DNA of 10,000 nucleotides from positions 1 to 10,000 of the forward strand of contig NZ_JAIWON010000059.1 in assembly GCF_020216885.1 (NCBI RefSeq), read 5' to 3'. The notes beneath the pieces are model-generated. The model was not told where the DNA came from, made no database searches, and was given only the letters and a program-made list of their open reading frames with translations. The position numbers and the translations under genes were made by a program. Below, piece by piece: positions 6,558-10,000 of this stretch (positions within the stretch are counted from its first letter, which is position 1; the number at the start of each line of letters is the position of its first letter). The DNA is from Zymomonas sp. (GTDB lineage: Bacteria > Pseudomonadota > Alphaproteobacteria > Sphingomonadales > Sphingomonadaceae).

Positions 6558-7769
6558 GTGCAGGTGACTGATCTTTTTTCAAAATTCGATCCGCTGATTG
6601 CTATCCGCAAGGAAATGTTAAGTCATGGCGGACGTGATCCTTTTTCCGTGGTAATGGAAAAGGTATTATCCCCGACAAAGGCCATTATTAAAGGGAAGCC
6701 GGTTATTTTGCTGGGCACCTATAACTATATGGGGATGACGTTTGATCCTGATGTGATTGCTGCCGGTGAAAAAGCATTAAAAGAATTTGGCGCAGGCACC
6801 ACCGGTTCACGCGTTTTAAACGGCACCTATCAAGGACATAAGGCTTGTGAAGAAGCCTTGAAAGACTATTACGGCATGGAACATGCCATGGTCTTTTCAA
6901 CCGGATATCAGGCCAATCTTGGCATGATTTCGACTTTGGCCGGTAAAGGCGAATATGTCATCATCGATGCAGATAGCCATGCGTCGATTTATGATGGTTG
7001 TCGTCTTGGCAATGCAGAAATCATCCGTTTTCGTCATAATTCTCCTGAAGATCTTGACCGTCGCCTTGCCCGCTTACCAAAAGACGCTGGAAAACTCGTT
7101 GTTTTGGAAGGCGTTTATTCAATGCTGGGCGATATTGCGCCTTTGGCAGAGATGGTGGCGATTGCCAAAAAGCATGATGCCTTGATTCTTGATGATGAAG
7201 CGCATGGTATGGGATTCTTTGGTAAGAATGGCCGTGGTGTCTTTGAAGAATTGGGTCTGGACGGTCAGATTGACTTTATTGTCGGCACTTTTTCAAAATC
7301 AGTCGGCACTGTTGGTGGTTTCTGTGTTTCCAACCATCCTCAATTTGAAGTGCTGCGTCTGGTATGTCGTCCTTATGTCTTTACGGCTTCTTTGCCACCA
7401 AGCGTCGTTGCCACCGCAGAAGCCTCTATCCGCAAACTTCAAAAGGCCAATGACAAACGCGAACATCTGTGGAAAAATTCCCGCCGTTTGCATAGTGGTT
7501 TGAAGGAAATGGGTTTTACTCTGGGAACGGAAACCGCCCAATCAGCCATTATTGCGGTCATCCTGCCGGATCAAGAACAAGCCGTTGCCATGTGGCAAAA
7601 TCTGCTTGAGCTGGGTCTTTATGTCAATCTGGCACGCCCACCTGCGACGCCCGCTGGCATGTTCTTGCTGCGTTGTTCGCTTTGTGCCGAGCATAGTGAT
7701 GATGAGGTCACGGAAATTCTGGCGATATTTAAAAAAGCCGGTCAGGCAACCGGTGTTTTGGCGGCCTGA
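6558..7769 (+). CDS. spt: Serine palmitoyltransferase
   Basis: This PLP enzyme of the alpha-oxoamine synthase family condenses L-serine with a palmitoyl thioester, releasing CO2 to give 3-ketodihydrosphingosine, the first step of sphingolipid synthesis. It is soluble in bacteria. Visible landmarks are GTYNYMG (53-59), His141 in DADSHAS (stacks on PLP), Asp213 in DEAH, Lys247 in GTFSKSVGT (Schiff base), and the loop RPPATP with Arg360. These match Lys265, His159, Asp231 and Arg378 of the Sphingomonas enzyme with a constant offset of 18. The 403 residues are slightly shorter than that enzyme because of a shorter N-terminus. The start is taken as GTG at 6558, since an in-frame TGA lies at 6549; GTG at 6564 is an alternative, and the ribosome site is poor. 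KBL/BioF-type relatives are less likely given the RPPATP loop and the neighbouring acyl carrier protein. Confidence 0.95.
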   Translation: MQVTDLFSKFDPLIAIRKEMLSHGGRDPFSVVMEKVLSPTKAIIKGKPVILLGTYNYMGMTFDPDVIAAGEKALKEFGAGTTGSRVLNGTYQGHKACEEALKDYYGMEHAMVFSTGYQANLGMISTLAGKGEYVIIDADSHASIYDGCRLGNAEIIRFRHNSPEDLDRRLARLPKDAGKLVVLEGVYSMLGDIAPLAEMVAIAKKHDALILDDEAHGMGFFGKNGRGVFEELGLDGQIDFIVGTFSKSVGTVGGFCVSNHPQFEVLRLVCRPYVFTASLPPSVVATAEASIRKLQKANDKREHLWKNSRRLHSGLKEMGFTLGTETAQSAIIAVILPDQEQAVAMWQNLLELGLYVNLARPPATPAGMFLLRCSLCAEHSDDEVTEILAIFKKAGQATGVLAA

Positions 7770-7785
7770 TTTTTCTGATGACACC

Positions 7786-7825
7786 AAAAATCTTCCGGTC
7801 AAAAGACTTGGCCGGAAGATTTTTT
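7786..7825. terminator. Terminator after the serine palmitoyltransferase gene
   Basis: A 13-bp perfect stem (7786-7798 with 7812-7824) runs from AAAAATCTTCCGG to CCGGAAGATTTTT around a 13-base loop, 17 bases after the stop codon. The A-flanked left arm also makes it usable on the minus strand, where the methyltransferase gene ends at 7906. Confidence 0.85.
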
Positions 7826-7905
7826 ATAAAGTGATTATTAAAGCCTTGTTTTGAATTTTTAATAAAGGCGTGAACGTCTGATTTTCTGATAAAAAGAAAA
7901 AGCCT

Positions 7906-8772
7906 TTAGTCGGCCATAGCGTCTAGTTCTTCGTAATCCTGATGCAGTGTATTTTTAGGTTTGGCGAATAAAGCGACATCCCCGACGATCAAAATAGCGG
8001 GCCCGATAACCTTTTCATTTTGAATCGTATTTTCAAGATTGATAAGCACAGAGCGTATAATCCGGCTGTCCTTGCAAGTCCCGCGTTCGATAATCACGAC
8101 GGGGATATGACTGTCTATGCCTTCATGGATCAAGCATTGCGTGATAAAACGCGCTTTTTTGATGTCCATATAAACGACCAAGGTATGCCCCGATCCAGCA
8201 AGGCCTTTCCAATTCACCGAAGAAGCGGTTTCCTGTTCCGGTGTCGAAACAAAGCTAACGACATCGGATAACCCCCGATGAGTCAGTGGTAACATCGCAT
8301 CAGCCGCACAACCTAAAGCCGCAGAAACCCCCGGAACGACCTCTACCGGCATACCGGCTGCCCGAACGGCCTCAACCTCTTCCCCGCCCCGACCAAAAAC
8401 AAAGGGGTCACCGCCTTTCAGGCGAACCACAATTGAACCGGTTCGGACATGCGCAATCACTAAGGCATTGATTTCGCCCTGTGTTAAAGGTTGCCGTTCG
8501 TTCTTTTCCCCTTCACTATCGGAGCAGACCGAAATTGCCTGTGCTGTTTTCGGGATATAGGCAAGAATACCTTCGTCTATTTCTGCATCATAGACCACAA
8601 CATCCGCTTGCCGAAGCACATCAACAGCACGCAAGGTCAGTAGTTCGGGGTTGCCAGGGCCGGCACCCACAAGAATAACCCGCCCTCGGGCATCTGGATC
8701 GAGCAAACTAGTCATAACACTATCTTTTTGTCTGTTTTTACGACCTTTGGGCAAATCATCTTTGCTTTCCAT
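7906..8772 (-). CDS. cobA: Uroporphyrinogen-III C-methyltransferase
   Basis: This enzyme transfers two methyl groups from S-adenosylmethionine to uroporphyrinogen III, giving precorrin-2 for sirohaem or corrinoid synthesis. Tetrapyrrole methylase signatures are present in order: VGAGPGNPELLT (35-46), RLKGGDPFVFGRGGEE (117-132), PGVSA (147-151), THRG (164-167) and GPAILIVGDV (257-266). It has only the methylase part, not the CysG dehydrogenase/ferrochelatase fusion. The segment where relatives carry a GKR-type motif (about residues 82-95) is instead Ser/Glu/Asp-rich. The start is uncertain: ATG at 8772 gives 288 residues with a basic, polar N-terminal extension. ATG at 8715 gives 269 residues and fits the usual family length, but neither has a clear ribosome site. 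No sulfite or nitrite reductase gene adjoins it in the window. Confidence 0.93.
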   Translation of the reverse strand: MESKDDLPKGRKNRQKDSVMTSLLDPDARGRVILVGAGPGNPELLTLRAVDVLRQADVVVYDAEIDEGILAYIPKTAQAISVCSDSEGEKNERQPLTQGEINALVIAHVRTGSIVVRLKGGDPFVFGRGGEEVEAVRAAGMPVEVVPGVSAALGCAADAMLPLTHRGLSDVVSFVSTPEQETASSVNWKGLAGSGHTLVVYMDIKKARFITQCLIHEGIDSHIPVVIIERGTCKDSRIIRSVLINLENTIQNEKVIGPAILIVGDVALFAKPKNTLHQDYEELDAMAD

Positions 8773-9004
8773 GCCGTTAGGGAAACTTTACGCCTTGGGC
8801 AGGCAAGATGAATGATGGGGTGGCCAGTCGGGAAAAACAATCATCCTTCCTAAAATTTATTACCGTTGTTTACTCCGGAATAAATCCAAAGCTTTATTGA
8901 TTGTCTGATTTTCTGCTTTGCGATAGCCTGAACAAAAGCATTCGAGCGTTCTTTTCAGTGAAGAACAAGGCTTTTAAGAAAAAATGAGGAAGAGGGGGTA
9001 TAAA

Positions 9005-10000
9005 ATGTCAGAGATAATTATTTCGACTGATCCGGTGACGGGTCAAATATTATGGCAAGGTTCAGTGGGAGATGTCGATCAGGCGGTCAGCCGCGCCCGT
9101 TCTGTTTTAAGCGGATGGGCGAAAACCACTTTAGAAGATCGAATTGTTATTTTAGAGCGTTTTGCCGCTATCATTCGTGAAAAAGCAGATGTTTTTGGGA
9201 CAATCATTGCCAAAGAAACCGGCAAGCCTTTTTGGGAAGCAAAAACAGAAGCCCAGATCGTTGCCAATAAGGTCGATATATCTGTTTTAGCCTATAAAGA
9301 CCGAAGTTACCCGGTCGCTTTGCCGGATATCGCGCCCAATATTAAAAGCGGAATTACTTATAAGCCGCATGGTGTTTTAGCGGTATTAGGCCCGTTTAAT
9401 TTTCCGGCGCATCTGCCCAATGGTCACATTGTTCCGGCCTTGATTGCCGGTAATGTCATTATTTTCAAGCCATCGGAAAAAACGCCTGCCTCCGGCGAAT
9501 TTTTAGTGCAATGTTATCATGAAGCCGGTGTGCCAAAAGAGGTCGTTCAATTACTGATCGGTGGACGATCTGAAGGTGAAGCCTTGAGCCGCCATCATGG
9601 TATTGATGGCTTGTTATTTACCGGATCTTCACAAGGCGGTGTTGCTTTAAGCCGCGTTTTTGCTGAAAATCCCGGTCGGATTTTGGCTTTGGAAATGGGC
9701 GGGAATAATCCGCTGGTAATCTGGAATAGCGAGGATATTGAATCCGCAGCAGCCATTGCTGTCCAATCCGCTTATTTATCAGCGGGACAACGTTGCACCT
9801 GTGCGCGCCGGTTGATTGTAGAGGATGGCAAACATCAGCCTTTATTGGACGCTATTCAACGGTTAATTGGGCGGTTGATTATTGACCAGCCTTTTGCTGA
9901 TCCCCAGCCTTTTATGGGATCGGTGATTGATAATGCCGCCGCCGATCATGCTGAAAAAGCCTATAATGATCTGGTCGCGAATGGTGCCAAAATACTCCAT
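9005..10000 (+). CDS. astD: N-succinylglutamate 5-semialdehyde dehydrogenase, 5' part
   Basis: The first 332 residues of an NAD-dependent aldehyde dehydrogenase are present; the gene continues past the window end. It matches AstD, which oxidises N-succinylglutamate semialdehyde in the arginine succinyltransferase pathway. Landmarks are GPFNFPAHLPNGH (129-141) with Asn132, the NAD-binding KPSEKTP (155-161), FTGSSQGG (205-212), Glu230 in LEMGGNNP, and nucleophile Cys264 in SAGQRCTCARR. The LPNGH and CTCARR versions are those I associate with AstD rather than with other aldehyde dehydrogenases. The ATG at 9005 has a very strong purine-rich site, AGGAAGAGGGGG at 8987-8998. No other gene of the pathway lies upstream; a 232-base gap separates it from the divergent methyltransferase gene. 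Partners may follow downstream, outside the window. Confidence 0.93.
   Translation, partial: MSEIIISTDPVTGQILWQGSVGDVDQAVSRARSVLSGWAKTTLEDRIVILERFAAIIREKADVFGTIIAKETGKPFWEAKTEAQIVANKVDISVLAYKDRSYPVALPDIAPNIKSGITYKPHGVLAVLGPFNFPAHLPNGHIVPALIAGNVIIFKPSEKTPASGEFLVQCYHEAGVPKEVVQLLIGGRSEGEALSRHHGIDGLLFTGSSQGGVALSRVFAENPGRILALEMGGNNPLVIWNSEDIESAAAIAVQSAYLSAGQRCTCARRLIVEDGKHQPLLDAIQRLIGRLIIDQPFADPQPFMGSVIDNAAADHAEKAYNDLVANGAKILH

Noticed and set aside
8948..8966. GTTCTT/AAGAAC inverted repeat before astD, considered as a terminator or operator
   Set aside because: It is short, has no T run, and nothing indicates regulation; it could easily be chance.

Overview
The window looks like chromosomal DNA of a sphingomonad-type alphaproteobacterium, most likely Zymomonas mobilis or a close relative. 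Three things suggest this: moderate GC with strong AG-rich ribosome sites, a serine palmitoyltransferase that closely resembles the Sphingomonas enzyme from memory, and a dedicated acyl carrier protein directly in front of it. The species is inferred; no search was run.

Layout. 1-1134 (+): the 3' part of an enolase-superfamily sugar-acid dehydratase-like gene, followed 10 bases later by a DUF1847 cysteine-rich protein gene, probably one operon. 1348-2928 (+): guaA (GMP synthase), closed by a strong terminator at 2975-3002. 3003-3489: no convincing gene, but scraps of broken minus-strand reading frame. 3490-3798 (-): a small three-helix membrane protein. 3799-4961: over 1.1 kb without an intact gene. 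It includes a roughly 20% GC stretch (about 4381-4680), several perfect inverted repeats and three open but startless or interrupted frames that look like gene remnants. A bidirectional terminator lies at 4887-4914. 4962-5981 (-): a regulator with a degenerate receiver-like N-terminus and a MarR-type winged helix. It is divergent from 6247-7769 (+), the acyl carrier protein and serine palmitoyltransferase pair. 7906-8772 (-): uroporphyrinogen-III C-methyltransferase. 9005-10000 (+): the N-terminal two thirds of astD, running off the window.

How the genes work together. The best-defined unit is the sphingolipid module. The acyl carrier protein presumably presents the long acyl chain that the palmitoyltransferase condenses with L-serine, the first step of sphingolipid synthesis. 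The divergent regulator is the obvious but unproven candidate to control it. The other genes (GMP synthesis, sirohaem/corrinoid precursor methylation, arginine catabolism, sugar-acid metabolism) are separate housekeeping or catabolic functions.

I found no CRISPR array, tRNA, rRNA, insertion sequence or recognisable defence system. The least explained part is the AT-rich remnant region at 4120-4810.
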